A stretch of 64,000 nt of DNA. It comes from Alphaproteobacteria bacterium 46_93_T64 (GTDB lineage: Bacteria; Pseudomonadota; Alphaproteobacteria; Sneathiellales; Sneathiellaceae). Made by a program: the position numbers and the translations under genes. This document shows positions 16,553-26,859 of the stretch, one piece after another. Each line of letters starts with the position of its first letter. Positions within the stretch are counted from its first letter, which is position 1. The notes below the pieces were generated by a model. That model saw only the letters and a program-made list of their open reading frames with translations. It was not told where the DNA came from and did not search any database. Location of the stretch: the NCBI GenBank assembly GCA_002163135.1, contig MAAN01000015.1:28976-92975 (forward strand). Reading direction: 5' to 3'.

Positions 16553-19342
16553 TCACTTGGCTTTATCCAATGAAATTTTCTTATACTCAGTTTCTTTTGC
16601 AGCAATAAAGTTTCTAGTGAGGGCAATCGCTTCTTTTAGTCCCATCCGTTCAATAACAACATCAGGAGGAAATGCAGTCGTTAGCCTCGTTGGCATCATG
16701 CTATCCAGCATAATAAAAACACCAAAATCTGTTTCTCGCCTAAGCAGGCGGCCATAAGCCTGTTTTAACTTGAGACGCGTGAGCATGTCATCGTAACGGC
16801 TGCCGCCAAATGCTTTTTTCCGTGCCTTGTGCTTAAGATCTGGGCGGGGCCAAGGGACACGATCAAATACAATCAACCGCAGAGAGCGACCAGGAACATC
16901 AACTCCGTCACGAACAGCGTCGGTACCAAGAAGCACTGAGTCTTCTTCTTCCCGAAAGATATCGACTAAAGACGCAGTATCCATCGCGTCTTGATGCTGC
17001 GCAAACAGGTCTATTCCGGCTGCGGACAACGGCTCTGAAATATTTTTGTAAACTTCCCGAAGCCTCCAGATAGCGGTAAACAATCCAATGCCACCGCCGC
17101 CAGCGGCCATAAATAACTCTCTGTAGGCGCTGGCTACTTCTTTTAGATGATCTCGTCTGACATCGGTGATGACAATTACGCGCGTCTGTTCCTTGAAATC
17201 AAACGGCGATGCGAGTTTTGTTCTCGTTGGCGGTAAAATTAGATGATTGGCTCCAGTGCGCATATCGGCACTTTGCCAGTCTTGATCTTCATCGGATTGA
17301 TCGCGAAGTGTAGCCGAGGTAATCACCGCGCCGTGGGATGGTTTTAGCAAAATTTCTGCAAATGGTTTTGTCGGGTCAATCCAGCTTCGATAATATCCCA
17401 GATCAATTTCACGGCCTGCAGATTTTTCGATGGATAGCCAGTCAACAAAATTGTCTGGCGTTGGGCTCGTTAAATCTTTCAAGATGTTTTGCCAAGGCTT
17501 GATCATCATGGTTGTTCTACGAGACAGGCCCTGAACCGCAGCTTCAATGCGCTGGCGGGTTGCGGTGTCCAGCTCTTCCGCTTCATCTTCAAGCTTGGTG
17601 ACTAGAGATTTTGCAAGCTTCAATAAAGGATTTGCGAGCCCTGCCAATGCTTTTTCAAGTTTGTAGGCGGCTTTTTCAAGTTCGGGTACGAATTCGGTTG
17701 CAGGGCATTCAACTGAATATGGACTGTCTGGGGACCCACATCTGGCAAGAACTTGCGTCTTTACCAAGTGAAGAAATTCTTCCATTGGCCCGGACGGTAG
17801 GCCGTCATCCAATCGTTTTATCCAACCGTCTGTCGGTAAGGCATGACTTGCTTGGATGGCCTGTTGTAAAGATTTTAATCCGGCCTCATCTTCTCCCAAA
17901 AGGTCGGATATGCGTTTTTCGAGGCCGCGCATGCGCCCTTTCCTTGCTGTATTGCTGCCGGAAACCCATCGCCGAAGTTCGCTGCCTTCAAGGCCAGTCA
18001 AATGGGCGGAGAAAGCGCTGTCGGCAGCGTTGAACAGATGATGGCCTTCGTCGAATATATGGCGTTTGGGAAGATGCGGATCATCGGGCCGGGAGGCGGC
18101 ATTGATCATAACAAGAGCATGATTGGCAATAACGATTTCAGCTTTACGTGCTTTTCTCGTGGATTTTTCGATGAAACATTTTCTGTAATGTGGGCAAGCA
18201 GAGTAAATGCATTCACCGCGGCGATCTGCCAGTCGCATTATTCTGTTCGCCCCAACAAGTTCCATGAGCCAACTTGGAAAGTCGCCGCCCATATCACCGT
18301 CGCGAGACGCTGTAATCCATCTGGCAACAATGCCGAGAACAATTTTATCGCCCGGCCGTGCAGCCCCGCCCTGAAGTGCTTCTTCGAAGTTAAGAAGACA
18401 CAAATAGTTTTCGCGGCCTTTCCGGATAACCGCTTTGCTTTCTTTCTCGGCCTTGTCGGGATACAGGCTGTCCAGTTCTTCATCAATTTGACGTTGCAGG
18501 TTTTTAGTATACGTGGAAATCCAGACGGCGGCCCCGTTCTTTTCGGCCCAAAGGCTGGCAGGGGCAATGTAGCCAAGCGTTTTACCGGTTCCGGTTCCGG
18601 CTTCAGCTAAAACAACATTGGGGCTATCTTCGCGGTCTCTTGGCAAAAACGCTTTGGATACGAACGCTGCGAAATCTGATTGCTGTGGCCTTGCCTCGGC
18701 ACCTTCATGAAGAAGCTCTTTCAGACGAGTACGCGCTTCTTGTTCTCCAACAGCTTCATCATCTGCAGGTGGCTCCGGTGCAAAATCCGGCCAATCTGAA
18801 AGCCGTTTCCAGATGTCCATACCACCAAGTGGCCCTAATCCATCTGCGAGACCAAGGGCTGCTAAAACGGATGGCCCCCAATTCCAGCCGCTACGTCCCA
18901 TGCTCATAGCGATACGCGACGCTTGCTTTTTCTCCTCGATGGGAAGTCGCGTTAGATGCTTGAGCATATGGGTCATGGCTTCATACAGAGTGAGAGCCTG
19001 ATCTTCAGCGTTATCAGCAACGGAAAGGTTAAGTGCTTTTGCGATCCCTCGCGGTGTGGGGAGGCACTGTTTAGCAGGAAATGTGAATGCAAACAGTTCT
19101 AGAATATCAAAGGCTGTAAAGGGATTTAACCCTAGCCGTCTGGCGACGGACAGTCGATGGACGAGTAACACGGGTGCTTCGTTTACTTTCAGGCGCGCGG
19201 CTTCAATTGATTCTTCTTCGATTTCACCATCTGAAGATAACCAAACCGTTCTGTCGCCTGTTACGACTAAAACAGGCGCGTCAGGCAGTCTTATTTCACC
19301 GCCACTACTGGATATTTCCTGTTCTGGATGATTTTCTGACAT
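16553..19342 (-). CDS. DinG/YoaA-type superfamily 2 DNA helicase
   Basis: A 929-residue ATP-dependent helicase of the XPD/DinG family. Walker A EAGTGTGKTLGYIAPA is near residues 247-260, the DEAH-type box appears as DEGHHLF, and C-terminal motif VI is AYGRLLRRETDFG. Between motif Ia and the DEAH box lie cysteines in CLLNFEEAL and CIYSACPHYRKC, positioned as the four ligands of the XPD-type 4Fe-4S cluster. About 240 N-terminal residues precede the helicase core and show no clear domain, as in alphaproteobacterial homologues. The likely role is unwinding DNA or R-loop structures in repair. Confidence 0.92.
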   Translation of the reverse strand: MSENHPEQEISSSGGEIRLPDAPVLVVTGDRTVWLSSDGEIEEESIEAARLKVNEAPVLLVHRLSVARRLGLNPFTAFDILELFAFTFPAKQCLPTPRGIAKALNLSVADNAEDQALTLYEAMTHMLKHLTRLPIEEKKQASRIAMSMGRSGWNWGPSVLAALGLADGLGPLGGMDIWKRLSDWPDFAPEPPADDEAVGEQEARTRLKELLHEGAEARPQQSDFAAFVSKAFLPRDREDSPNVVLAEAGTGTGKTLGYIAPASLWAEKNGAAVWISTYTKNLQRQIDEELDSLYPDKAEKESKAVIRKGRENYLCLLNFEEALQGGAARPGDKIVLGIVARWITASRDGDMGGDFPSWLMELVGANRIMRLADRRGECIYSACPHYRKCFIEKSTRKARKAEIVIANHALVMINAASRPDDPHLPKRHIFDEGHHLFNAADSAFSAHLTGLEGSELRRWVSGSNTARKGRMRGLEKRISDLLGEDEAGLKSLQQAIQASHALPTDGWIKRLDDGLPSGPMEEFLHLVKTQVLARCGSPDSPYSVECPATEFVPELEKAAYKLEKALAGLANPLLKLAKSLVTKLEDEAEELDTATRQRIEAAVQGLSRRTTMMIKPWQNILKDLTSPTPDNFVDWLSIEKSAGREIDLGYYRSWIDPTKPFAEILLKPSHGAVITSATLRDQSDEDQDWQSADMRTGANHLILPPTRTKLASPFDFKEQTRVIVITDVRRDHLKEVASAYRELFMAAGGGGIGLFTAIWRLREVYKNISEPLSAAGIDLFAQHQDAMDTASLVDIFREEEDSVLLGTDAVRDGVDVPGRSLRLIVFDRVPWPRPDLKHKARKKAFGGSRYDDMLTRLKLKQAYGRLLRRETDFGVFIMLDSMMPTRLTTAFPPDVVIERMGLKEAIALTRNFIAAKETEYKKISLDKAK

Positions 19343-19428
19343 ATCGGTGAGTTAAATTCATTCCCTATCGTTGACGCAATCACTTTGTACGCTTAAATTC
19401 CGCCGATCACAAATATGGAGAGTAAAAA

Positions 19429-21018
19429 ATGTCAACGGATGCTGAAATCGCATTGTCAAGTAACTCCTGGGCGTTCGCCGAGGCGAAGAAACTTGCGGAT
19501 CGCTATGCGAAAGAGGCGCCTTCGAAGGGATATGTTCTGTTCGAAACAGGCTATGGTCCTTCAGGCTTGCCCCATCTTGGGACATTTGGAGAGGTTGCAC
19601 GTACTTCATGGGTAATGCACGCGTTTTCACTTTTGTCCGATATACCAGCGAAACTAATCGCGTTTTCTGATGATATGGACGGACTTCGTAAAGTTCCTGC
19701 AAATATTCCAAACGCAGAGTTGCTGACAGAAAATCTGGATAAGCCACTGACAGATGTCCCAGACCCATTTGGTACTCATGACAGTTTTGGTGCTCATAAC
19801 AATGCACGACTTGTCGCTTTCTTGGACCAGTTCGGGTTCAAATACGAATTTAAATCGTCAACCGAAGCGTATAAATCAGGTGAGTTTGATGAAACGCTAA
19901 AGCTTGTGTTGCAAAAATATGATCAAGTGATCAACGTTATTTTGCCAACACTGGGCCCAGAACGTCAGGCGACTTATTCGCCGTTTTTGCCAATCTGCCC
20001 ACGTACTGGCAAGGTACTTCAAGTGCCTATCATCGCACGTGATGTGGACGCCGCAACTATTACGTATAATGATCCCGAAACCGGTGACGAAGTAACGCTT
20101 CCTGTAACGGGTGGCCACTGTAAATTGCAGTGGAAAGTTGACTGGGCCATGCGCTGGCATGCGTTGGAAGTTGATTACGAAATGGCCGGTAAAGATTTGA
20201 TCGACAGTGTTACGCTCTCGAGCAAAATTGTACGGATTTTGGGTAAAAAGCCACCTGAAGGGTTCAATTACGAACTATTCCTGGATCAGGATGGTAAGAA
20301 GATTTCCAAATCCAAAGGCAATGGTATCACTATCGAGGAATGGCTGACATATGCGTCGCCTGAAAGCCTGTCCTTGTACATGTATCAAAACCCGAAGAAA
20401 GCCAAACGCCTGCATTTTGATGTGATTCCAAAGGCTGTAGACGAGTATTATACGTTCTTGTCAAAATACCCGACTTTGGAGCCGAAACAGCAGTTTGGTA
20501 ATCCTGTATGGCATCTTCATAACGGAAATCCACCAGCGGCAAATATGCCGATTTCATTTGGAATGCTTTTGAATTTGGCGGCTGTTGCAAATGCCGATGA
20601 TCCATCAGTGTTGTGGGGCTTTATTACGCGGTATGCAGATGGTGCAACATCGGAAGGTCATCCGGCGCTGGATAAGCTCGTTGGATATGCGATCAGCTAC
20701 TATCATGATTTTGTAAAACCTGCGAAAAAATACCGACTGCCTAATGAACAAGAATCCACGGCTATGAAGCAGCTTGTCGAATTGCTAAAAACAGCTGACG
20801 AGCAAGCAGAAACCGGTGACATTCAGAACATGGTTTTCCAGGTTGGGAATGACAACGGTTTTGAAAATCTGCGTGAATGGTTCAAAGCGTTGTATGAAAC
20901 ATTGCTTGGACAGTCACAAGGTCCTCGAATGGGTACGTTTATCGCCCTGTACGGTGTAAACGAGACCATTACTTTGATCGACAAAGTGCTGGCTGGTGTA
21001 GATTTAGCTGCCGAATAG
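19429..21018 (+). CDS. lysK: Lysyl-tRNA synthetase, class I
   Basis: Charges tRNA-Lys. The 529-residue protein has the class I Rossmann signatures: a HIGH-like PSGLPHLGT (residues 44-52) and KISKS (291-295). This archaeal-type enzyme replaces the class II LysS in many alphaproteobacteria. A GGAGAG site lies ahead of the ATG. A terminator follows the stop, so it is probably a single-gene unit. Confidence 0.97.
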   Translation: MSTDAEIALSSNSWAFAEAKKLADRYAKEAPSKGYVLFETGYGPSGLPHLGTFGEVARTSWVMHAFSLLSDIPAKLIAFSDDMDGLRKVPANIPNAELLTENLDKPLTDVPDPFGTHDSFGAHNNARLVAFLDQFGFKYEFKSSTEAYKSGEFDETLKLVLQKYDQVINVILPTLGPERQATYSPFLPICPRTGKVLQVPIIARDVDAATITYNDPETGDEVTLPVTGGHCKLQWKVDWAMRWHALEVDYEMAGKDLIDSVTLSSKIVRILGKKPPEGFNYELFLDQDGKKISKSKGNGITIEEWLTYASPESLSLYMYQNPKKAKRLHFDVIPKAVDEYYTFLSKYPTLEPKQQFGNPVWHLHNGNPPAANMPISFGMLLNLAAVANADDPSVLWGFITRYADGATSEGHPALDKLVGYAISYYHDFVKPAKKYRLPNEQESTAMKQLVELLKTADEQAETGDIQNMVFQVGNDNGFENLREWFKALYETLLGQSQGPRMGTFIALYGVNETITLIDKVLAGVDLAAE

Positions 21019-21048
21019 GCCTCTACATCAGAATAAACCTATGATTTA

Positions 21049-21081
21049 CAAACCCTGCCTTAGTGGCGGGGTTTGTTATTT
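21049..21081 (+). terminator. Rho-independent terminator after lysK
   Basis: An 11-bp stem CAAACCCTGCC/GGCGGGGTTTG (one G-T pair) has a five-base loop and is followed by TTATTT. Confidence 0.78.
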
Positions 21082-21141
21082 ATAATCTTCATTACACAAA
21101 AGCTACTTGCGATGTGAAAAAGGCGCTAATACTCTAACTGT

Positions 21142-22317
21142 ATGACTATAAAAATCAAAAATCGGCAAGCCAGGCGACATTGGCTAAATTCTCAAGGTCT
21201 TGCATCCACGCCAACTGGTACATTGGATGCCTTGCAAATAATCAAAGATTTGGGGTTTGTTCAGCTGGATACGATCCAGAATGTGACGCGTGCCCATCAC
21301 CATATTATATGGAGCCGGAACCAGAATTATCGTGAGCCCATGCTGGATGAGCTTCTTGCAAAAGACAGCTCTTTATTTGAGCATTTCACCCATGACGCAT
21401 CTGTGCTTCCTATGGAATTTTATCCAATGTGGCGTCGGCAGTTTAAACGGATGGAACGACGGGTAAATAAATCCAACTATTATCGTGCAGGAAAAAATGA
21501 CGACGTCCAAAGGGTGGTTAAAGATCGAATAACAGAGGAAGGTCCGCTTTCAACCCACGCTTTTGATACGAAGATTGTCGGTGAAAAGAAAATGTGGTCT
21601 CGTCCGCCCCATAAGCTTGCCCTTGATCATATGTGGTATTCAGGGGAACTGGCTACGTCACATCGCGAGAATTTCAAGAAATTCTATGATTTGGCAGAAC
21701 GCGTGGTTCCTGCGGAAATCTATGCTCAAAATCATGCTGATGATGTTCAACTGGATTGGCTTTGCCGTGCCGCGCTCGACCGACTTGGTTTTGCAACAAT
21801 CGGCGAAATTCAAAAATTCTGGGACGCTGCGGATCTTAGTGAGGTCAAAGACTGGATTAATCGTAATCAGAATGATTTACAAATCGTTGAGCTTCAAGGA
21901 GCAGATGGAAGTTGGACAGAAGCCTATGCGTTTGCTGATTTCGAGGATCGTCTGGACACAGAATCGTCTGTGTCATCGCGCCTGCGGATAATTAGTCCGT
22001 TTGATCCGGCAGTGAGAGACAGGGTGCGTCTCTCTCGTTTGTTTGGCTTTGATTACAAGATCGAGATTTTTGTTCCCGCAGCGAAACGAAAGTGGGGATA
22101 CTACGTGTATCCGTTACTTGAAGGGGACCGGTTCGTCGGACGCATAGAGGTGAAGGCGGATCGTAAAGCCGGATTTTTAAGTGTTGAAAATCTGTGGCAG
22201 GAAACGGGTGTGCGCTGGACGGGGGGCCGACAGAACAAATTGGATGCAGAGCTTGAGAGGCTTGGGCGATTTATCGGGGTGCGCGAAATCAAGTGGGTAA
22301 ACAGTTCAGTAACATAA
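21142..22317 (+). CDS. YcaQ/AlkX-type DNA glycosylase (HTH_42 family)
   Basis: A 391-residue winged-helix protein of the HTH_42 family, whose members excise alkylated bases and unhook interstrand crosslinks. The catalytic Q-x-D motif is visible as Q41-L42-D43 in FVQLDTIQNV, the form found in E. coli YcaQ (AlkX) rather than the Q-x-Q of AlkZ. HHHIIWSRN and FEHFTHDASVLPMEFYPMWRRQ are further family blocks. It has its own terminator. The family is sure, and crosslink repair is inferred from characterised members. Confidence 0.9.
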   Translation: MTIKIKNRQARRHWLNSQGLASTPTGTLDALQIIKDLGFVQLDTIQNVTRAHHHIIWSRNQNYREPMLDELLAKDSSLFEHFTHDASVLPMEFYPMWRRQFKRMERRVNKSNYYRAGKNDDVQRVVKDRITEEGPLSTHAFDTKIVGEKKMWSRPPHKLALDHMWYSGELATSHRENFKKFYDLAERVVPAEIYAQNHADDVQLDWLCRAALDRLGFATIGEIQKFWDAADLSEVKDWINRNQNDLQIVELQGADGSWTEAYAFADFEDRLDTESSVSSRLRIISPFDPAVRDRVRLSRLFGFDYKIEIFVPAAKRKWGYYVYPLLEGDRFVGRIEVKADRKAGFLSVENLWQETGVRWTGGRQNKLDAELERLGRFIGVREIKWVNSSVT

Positions 22318-22350
22318 AAAAAGAGCCCTGAAACAGGGCTCTTGATTTGT
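22318..22350 (+). terminator. Rho-independent terminator after the YcaQ-type gene
   Basis: A 10-bp perfect stem AAGAGCCCTG/CAGGGCTCTT with a three-base loop lies directly after the stop codon, with A-rich and T-rich flanks. It is also close to the end of the convergent aminotransferase gene and may serve both. Confidence 0.82.
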
Positions 22351-22371
22351 CATTACGAATTTATATCAGGA

Positions 22372-23217
22372 TTAGAAAACCTGACTGGATTTTGAGAAGT
22401 CCATATACATATCGCGAAGTTTGGCAGCGACTGGACCTGGCTGCATTTCTTTATCTTCAACACGTGTAACCGGCATAATTTTACCATAGTTTCCGCTATT
22501 AAAGACCTCGTCTGCATCCATGATATCTTTTTGGTTAAGATAGGTTTCAGAAACTTCGATGCCAGCGGCATCAGCGAGTTTCATAACCCGCGAGCGGGTA
22601 ATACCGGCAAGGAAGCAGCCCGTTGGCGCTGGTGTAAAGGCAACGCCGTCTTTTACTGTCCAGATGTTGGATGTGGCAAATTCGGCAACATTGTTATTGG
22701 GATCCATCATGATCGCATTATCAAAGCCGAGCGTACGGGCTTCGGCGATTGCGCGTCCAGAATTTGGATATAAACAAGATGCTTTCGCATCTGTTGGTGC
22801 CATGTCACTTGCCGGTCTGCGAAGTCGTGAGAAATGAGCGGAAAAACCATCAGCTTCGGGCATGGGGCTGTCATAAACGGCCAGAACAAACTCTGCGCTG
22901 TCCGGATCCGGATCAATAAAGCCACCACGTGCAAAATACATTGGGCGAATATAAAGCTCGGATTCCTTTGGAAGTTTCTTGATGGCGGTTTTACAAAGTT
23001 CGATAATTTCACCGCTCTCCATTGTCGGGTTCATACCAAGCGAAAGAGCTGACCGTCCAAGACGTTCACAGTGAAGATCAAGATCCGGCGCCATTCCTTG
23101 ATAAGAACGAGCACCATCAAAAACGGATGATGACATCCAAAACGCGTGATCCGCCGGGCCGATTAATCGAGGGTTTTCGTCGTACCAATCACCGTTGTAA
23201 AAATAGACGCCTGCCAT
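22372..23217 (-). CDS. Class IV aminotransferase (branched-chain or D-amino-acid type)
   Basis: A 281-residue PLP enzyme of fold type IV. The PLP Lys is in TDAKASCLYPNS, the cofactor-phosphate loop block is EFATSNIWTV, and TGCFLAGITRSRVM matches the LQGITR motif of the family. It begins with the usual VYFYNGDWYDE.. strand and has an AGGAAAA ribosome-binding site. It resembles branched-chain aminotransferases (IlvE) most, but D-alanine aminotransferase and aminodeoxychorismate lyase share the fold, so the substrate stays open. Confidence 0.85.
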   Translation of the reverse strand: MAGVYFYNGDWYDENPRLIGPADHAFWMSSSVFDGARSYQGMAPDLDLHCERLGRSALSLGMNPTMESGEIIELCKTAIKKLPKESELYIRPMYFARGGFIDPDPDSAEFVLAVYDSPMPEADGFSAHFSRLRRPASDMAPTDAKASCLYPNSGRAIAEARTLGFDNAIMMDPNNNVAEFATSNIWTVKDGVAFTPAPTGCFLAGITRSRVMKLADAAGIEVSETYLNQKDIMDADEVFNSGNYGKIMPVTRVEDKEMQPGPVAAKLRDMYMDFSKSSQVF

Positions 23218-23392
23218 GATCTAATTTTCCTGTTTGTTTCAAATGAAAATACTTGTCTACCCACTTATCAGATATGGCATCTGGGACGCAAGACAAGTAA
23301 ATCGTTGTCTTGAAATTGGTCTTTGTTCTTGCTGTTCAAGGGAAGTCAAATCAGTTAAGTTCTGCAAAATTTCATAAGAGTGTGAGGGCGCA

Positions 23393-23740
23393 ATGACCAT
23401 AATATATCACATGGCTGACAAGCACGCATGGGCCGACGCGGTGGAAAAGGGATCTTATCCCGGAACGCTCATGGATCAAGCTGATGGATTTATTCATATG
23501 TCTACGTCGGAGACAATTGAAGGTAGCGCCGCGAAGCACCGAAAAGGTGAAGAAAATCTGCTTCTTTTGTTTATTGATTCTGATGTTCTGGGAGAAAAAT
23601 TAATATGGGAACCTGCACGCGGCGGGATCCTATTTCCTCACCTGTATGAGGATTTGAAACCGGCGCTGGTCGCAAAGGTAGTGCCATTGCCGCTTGATGC
23701 TGACGGGTTGCACATCTTTCCAAAACTGGATGAAGTCTAA
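23393..23740 (+). CDS. DUF952 domain protein
   Basis: The 115-residue protein shows the DUF952 core: IYHMADKHAWADAVEKGSY, DGFIHMSTSE and LIWEPARGGILFPHLYEDL. The fold is related to ADP-ribosyltransferase-like small proteins, but no activity is established. Its stop codon overlaps the pyrD start by one base (TAATG), so the two are translationally coupled. Confidence 0.88.
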   Translation: MTIIYHMADKHAWADAVEKGSYPGTLMDQADGFIHMSTSETIEGSAAKHRKGEENLLLLFIDSDVLGEKLIWEPARGGILFPHLYEDLKPALVAKVVPLPLDADGLHIFPKLDEV

Positions 23741-24807
23741 TGGCGGGTTTTTATAAAGCACTTTCAGGTGCTCTGTTTTTAATGGACCCGGAAAAAGCCC
23801 ACAATTTGTCTTTGATGGGACTTAAAAGCGGGTTTATGCCTTTAAAATCCGCGAATGTTGATCCCTCTCTTGCAATTGATCGTTTTGGACTTTCGTTCCC
23901 AAATCCTATTGGACTGTCAGCAGGATATGACAAGAACGGCGATGCACTGGATGCACTTTTGGGACTTGGTTTTGGGTTTGTCGAAGCGGGTAGCGTCACG
24001 CCAAAGCCACAAGTAGGAAATCCCAAACCTCGAATATTCAGGCTGAAAGAAGATGCCGCTGTGATTAATCGGTTGGGGTTTAACAATAAGGGACTAGAGG
24101 CTGCGAAAAAGAACTTTGAAGCGCCGCGCCGCGCTGGAGTAGTTGGCGCAAATCTGGGCGCAAATAAAGATAGTGACGACCGTATCGCGGATTACGTCAC
24201 AGGACTTAAAGTTTTAGCGCCGTTGGCCGATTATATTACGGTCAACATTTCATCACCGAATACTCCGGGTCTTAGGGCCTTGCAGGGGCGGGGAGAGCTT
24301 GAAGAATTGCTGGGTCGGGTGATGACTGCTCGCACAGAGCTTGATACAGAACGGGACCAGAATATTCCGCTGCTCCTGAAAATCGCTCCGGATCTGACGG
24401 ATGAAGATAAGGATGATATCGCTGCCGTCGCGTTGTCTACTGGATTGGATGGTTTAATCATCAGCAACACGACTATCACGCGGCCAGAGAGTTTGCACAA
24501 TAAACAAAAGGTGGAGATCGGCGGTCTTAGCGGCGCACCGCTTAAATCTCTTTCACTCAAATTGCTGTCTGAAATGTACAAGCACACAGACGGCAAAATC
24601 CCATTAGTTGGCGTGGGTGGCATTGCTACCGCAGAAGATGCGTTTGAGCGCATCAAGGCTGGAGCATCATTGGTGCAGTTTTATTCGGCCATGGTTTATG
24701 AAGGACCCTATCTTGCCCATAAAATGGCTGTTGGATTGGCGGCGTTGCTTAAAGGCAATGGCTTTAAATCCGTGGAAGAGGCCATCGGAGCAACGCATCG
24801 CCCCTAG
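23740..24807 (+). CDS. pyrD: Dihydroorotate dehydrogenase (quinone), class 2
   Basis: The fourth step of pyrimidine synthesis, oxidising dihydroorotate with quinone as acceptor at the inner membrane. The 355-residue length and the N-terminal amphipathic extension mark class 2. VNISSPNTPGLRALQG carries the catalytic Ser loop and LVGVGGIATAEDA the FMN-phosphate site. It starts on the last base of the DUF952 stop and overlaps the convergent cupin regulator by four bases. Confidence 0.96.
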   Translation: MAGFYKALSGALFLMDPEKAHNLSLMGLKSGFMPLKSANVDPSLAIDRFGLSFPNPIGLSAGYDKNGDALDALLGLGFGFVEAGSVTPKPQVGNPKPRIFRLKEDAAVINRLGFNNKGLEAAKKNFEAPRRAGVVGANLGANKDSDDRIADYVTGLKVLAPLADYITVNISSPNTPGLRALQGRGELEELLGRVMTARTELDTERDQNIPLLLKIAPDLTDEDKDDIAAVALSTGLDGLIISNTTITRPESLHNKQKVEIGGLSGAPLKSLSLKLLSEMYKHTDGKIPLVGVGGIATAEDAFERIKAGASLVQFYSAMVYEGPYLAHKMAVGLAALLKGNGFKSVEEAIGATHRP

Positions 24808-25352
24808 AAGCTTGGCGGCGTACAGGCGCTTACGACGACTGCCGGTTCATCACCAATGCATTTGAAACGGTGAGGTTGATGGCTTTCAAAGTAAAAGGCA
24901 TCCCCTTCCTTTAAGATGCGTCTTTCGGCACCGACGGTTACTTCCAATTTTCCTTTGACAACGATACCTGCTTCTTCGCCTTGATGGGTCAGCATATTTC
25001 GGCCTGTATCCGCGCCGGGATTATAGGTTTCATGCAAAACTTGCAAAGATTTTCCCGTAAGATCGCGCCCAATTTGTTTGTATTGGATTTTACCTTCTGA
25101 AATACGTGCAAGATCTGCTTCGTCGAAGAATATTTTCCGCCGCGATGAGAAGTCGTTGGCGAAAAATTCCGACATGGCAATAGGAAAACCATCCAACACT
25201 TTTTTAAGTGATCCGATGGACGGGCTCGTTCGATTTTGTTCAATCATTGAAATGGTCCCGTTGGTGACGCCTGCACGCTTTGCAAGCTCCCGCTGAGATA
25301 TCCCATGTTGTGCGCGAAGGGCACTTAAACGGGCGCCGACATCAATATCCAT
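24804..25352 (-). CDS. XRE-cupin transcriptional regulator (PuuR-like)
   Basis: A 182-residue regulator with an N-terminal XRE helix-turn-helix (residues 6-60, SQRELAKRAGVTNGTISMIE) and a C-terminal cupin domain (about 105-180, GEEAGIVVKGKLEVTVG). It resembles PuuR, the putrescine-catabolism repressor, and relatives that control omega-amino acid and polyamine breakdown. It is divergent from the aminotransferase/ald operon, so it probably represses that operon and itself through the palindromes at 25368-25396. Confidence 0.88.
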   Translation of the reverse strand: MDIDVGARLSALRAQHGISQRELAKRAGVTNGTISMIEQNRTSPSIGSLKKVLDGFPIAMSEFFANDFSSRRKIFFDEADLARISEGKIQYKQIGRDLTGKSLQVLHETYNPGADTGRNMLTHQGEEAGIVVKGKLEVTVGAERRILKEGDAFYFESHQPHRFKCIGDEPAVVVSACTPPSF

Positions 25353-25367
25353 CTACTCAATCCTTGA

Positions 25368-25396
25368 TTCTAAAACTCATGTTTAGAATTTTAAAC
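25368..25396. promoter_or_regulatory. Overlapping palindromes, likely operator of the XRE-cupin regulator
   Basis: TTCTAAA-N7-TTTAGAA (25368-25388) shares its right arm with GTTTAGAATTTTAAAC (25381-25396, 14 of 16 palindromic positions). Three related half-sites thus lie in the 158-base gap between the divergent regulator and the aminotransferase. The position fits a repressor site; binding is inferred. Confidence 0.55.
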
Positions 25397-25510
25397 ACAG
25401 TAATCACGAAAGGAAAGGGAAAGGCGCAGAAAACAAGCTTTTGTTTTTGTGCTTGTGTAGTTTCCTAGCCTTGATAACGTCTCGGCAACAAATCAATTTG
25501 GGAGACAAAA

Positions 25511-26830
25511 ATGTCGAATTCTTCAGCAAATAATCTGGATGCTTTCTGGATGCCGTTTACGGCGAACCGTCAATTTAAATCCAATCCACGGATGTTGGTT
25601 GATGCGAAAGATATGCATTATACAAATGCAGAAGGTCAAAAAATTCTAGATGGTACTGCCGGTCTTTGGTGCTGTAATGCGGGGCACGGTCGCCCACAAA
25701 TTGTCGAAGCTGTTAGCAAGCAAATCGCCAAGATGGATTACGCACCAGCGTTCCAGATGGGACATCCCAAAGCTTTTGAACTGGCAGCACGCCTTTCAGC
25801 GATGATGCCAAACGGCTTGGATCATGTTTTCTTCACAAATTCTGGATCTGAAAGTGTTGATACGGCGCTCAAAATTGCGCTCGCCTACCACCAAGCACGT
25901 GGTGAGGGTTCAAGAACACGTCTTATTGGCCGTGAACGTGGCTATCATGGTGTTGGCTTTGGCGGCATTTCTGTTGGCGGTATCGTTACAAATCGTAAAC
26001 ATTTTGGCACGCTGCTCGCAGGTGTTGATCATATGCCTCATACACATTTGCCTGAGAAAAATTCTTTCTCTCGCGGCATTCCTGAATATGGAACTGAGCT
26101 TGCGGATGAACTTGAACGTATTGTTACTTTACATGATGCGTCGACTATCGCCGCAGTAATAGTTGAGCCTGTTGCCGGATCAACTGGTGTCATTCTGCCG
26201 CCAAAAGGCTATTTGGAACGTCTTCGCAAAATTTGCTCCAAGCACGGTATATTGCTAATTTTTGATGAAGTGATCACAGGCTTTGGTCGCCTTGGAAGCG
26301 CATTTGCCACAGATTACTTCGGTGTACAGCCAGATATGATCACGATGGCTAAAGGCCTTACAAGCGGTGCAATCCCAATGGGTGCCGTGGTTTGCTCGAA
26401 AGACATCTACGATACATTTATGGATGCGCCTGAGAACACGATTGAACTCTTCCACGGCTTTACATATTCAGGACATCCAGTTGCAGCCGCTGCGGGTCTT
26501 GCAACTTTGGATATTTATAAAGAAGAAGGGTTGTTCGAACGCGCGAATGCTCTAGCTCCTTATTGGGAAGATGCACTTCATTCCTTAAAAGATTGCCCAA
26601 ATGTAATTGACCTTCGGAATTTGGGGCTTATCGGCGCAATTGAATTAGAGTCGATCCCAGGTAAGCCGACAGCCCGGGCTTTCGAGGCTTTCCTTAAATG
26701 CTACGAAAAAGGCGTTCTTATTCGTACAACTGGTGACATTATTGCTCTTTCTCCACCGCTTATTGCGGAAAAGAAGCATGTAGACCAGATCTTTGACACC
26801 ATTCGCACGGTTCTTGGCGAAATCGCCTGA
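25511..26830 (+). CDS. Omega-amino acid:pyruvate aminotransferase (class III)
   Basis: A 439-residue fold type I PLP enzyme that moves the terminal amino group of beta-alanine, GABA or similar compounds to pyruvate, giving L-alanine. The opening NLDAFWMPFTANRQFK and GLWCCNAGHGRPQIV are typical of the beta-alanine:pyruvate group. The PLP Lys is in MAKGLTSGAIPMGAV and LIFDEVITGFGR holds the cofactor Asp. The alanine dehydrogenase gene 29 bases downstream would recycle pyruvate and release ammonia, so the pair forms a deamination cycle. Taurine:pyruvate activity is possible too. Confidence 0.88.
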   Translation: MSNSSANNLDAFWMPFTANRQFKSNPRMLVDAKDMHYTNAEGQKILDGTAGLWCCNAGHGRPQIVEAVSKQIAKMDYAPAFQMGHPKAFELAARLSAMMPNGLDHVFFTNSGSESVDTALKIALAYHQARGEGSRTRLIGRERGYHGVGFGGISVGGIVTNRKHFGTLLAGVDHMPHTHLPEKNSFSRGIPEYGTELADELERIVTLHDASTIAAVIVEPVAGSTGVILPPKGYLERLRKICSKHGILLIFDEVITGFGRLGSAFATDYFGVQPDMITMAKGLTSGAIPMGAVVCSKDIYDTFMDAPENTIELFHGFTYSGHPVAAAAGLATLDIYKEEGLFERANALAPYWEDALHSLKDCPNVIDLRNLGLIGAIELESIPGKPTARAFEAFLKCYEKGVLIRTTGDIIALSPPLIAEKKHVDQIFDTIRTVLGEIA

Positions 26831-26859
26831 CCGGCATATATAAGCAGGAGAAGAGTACT

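Noticed and set aside
16553..19342. Possible fusion or frameshift because the helicase is long
   Set aside because: The frame is intact and homologues of this length with a long N-terminal region are normal in Alphaproteobacteria.
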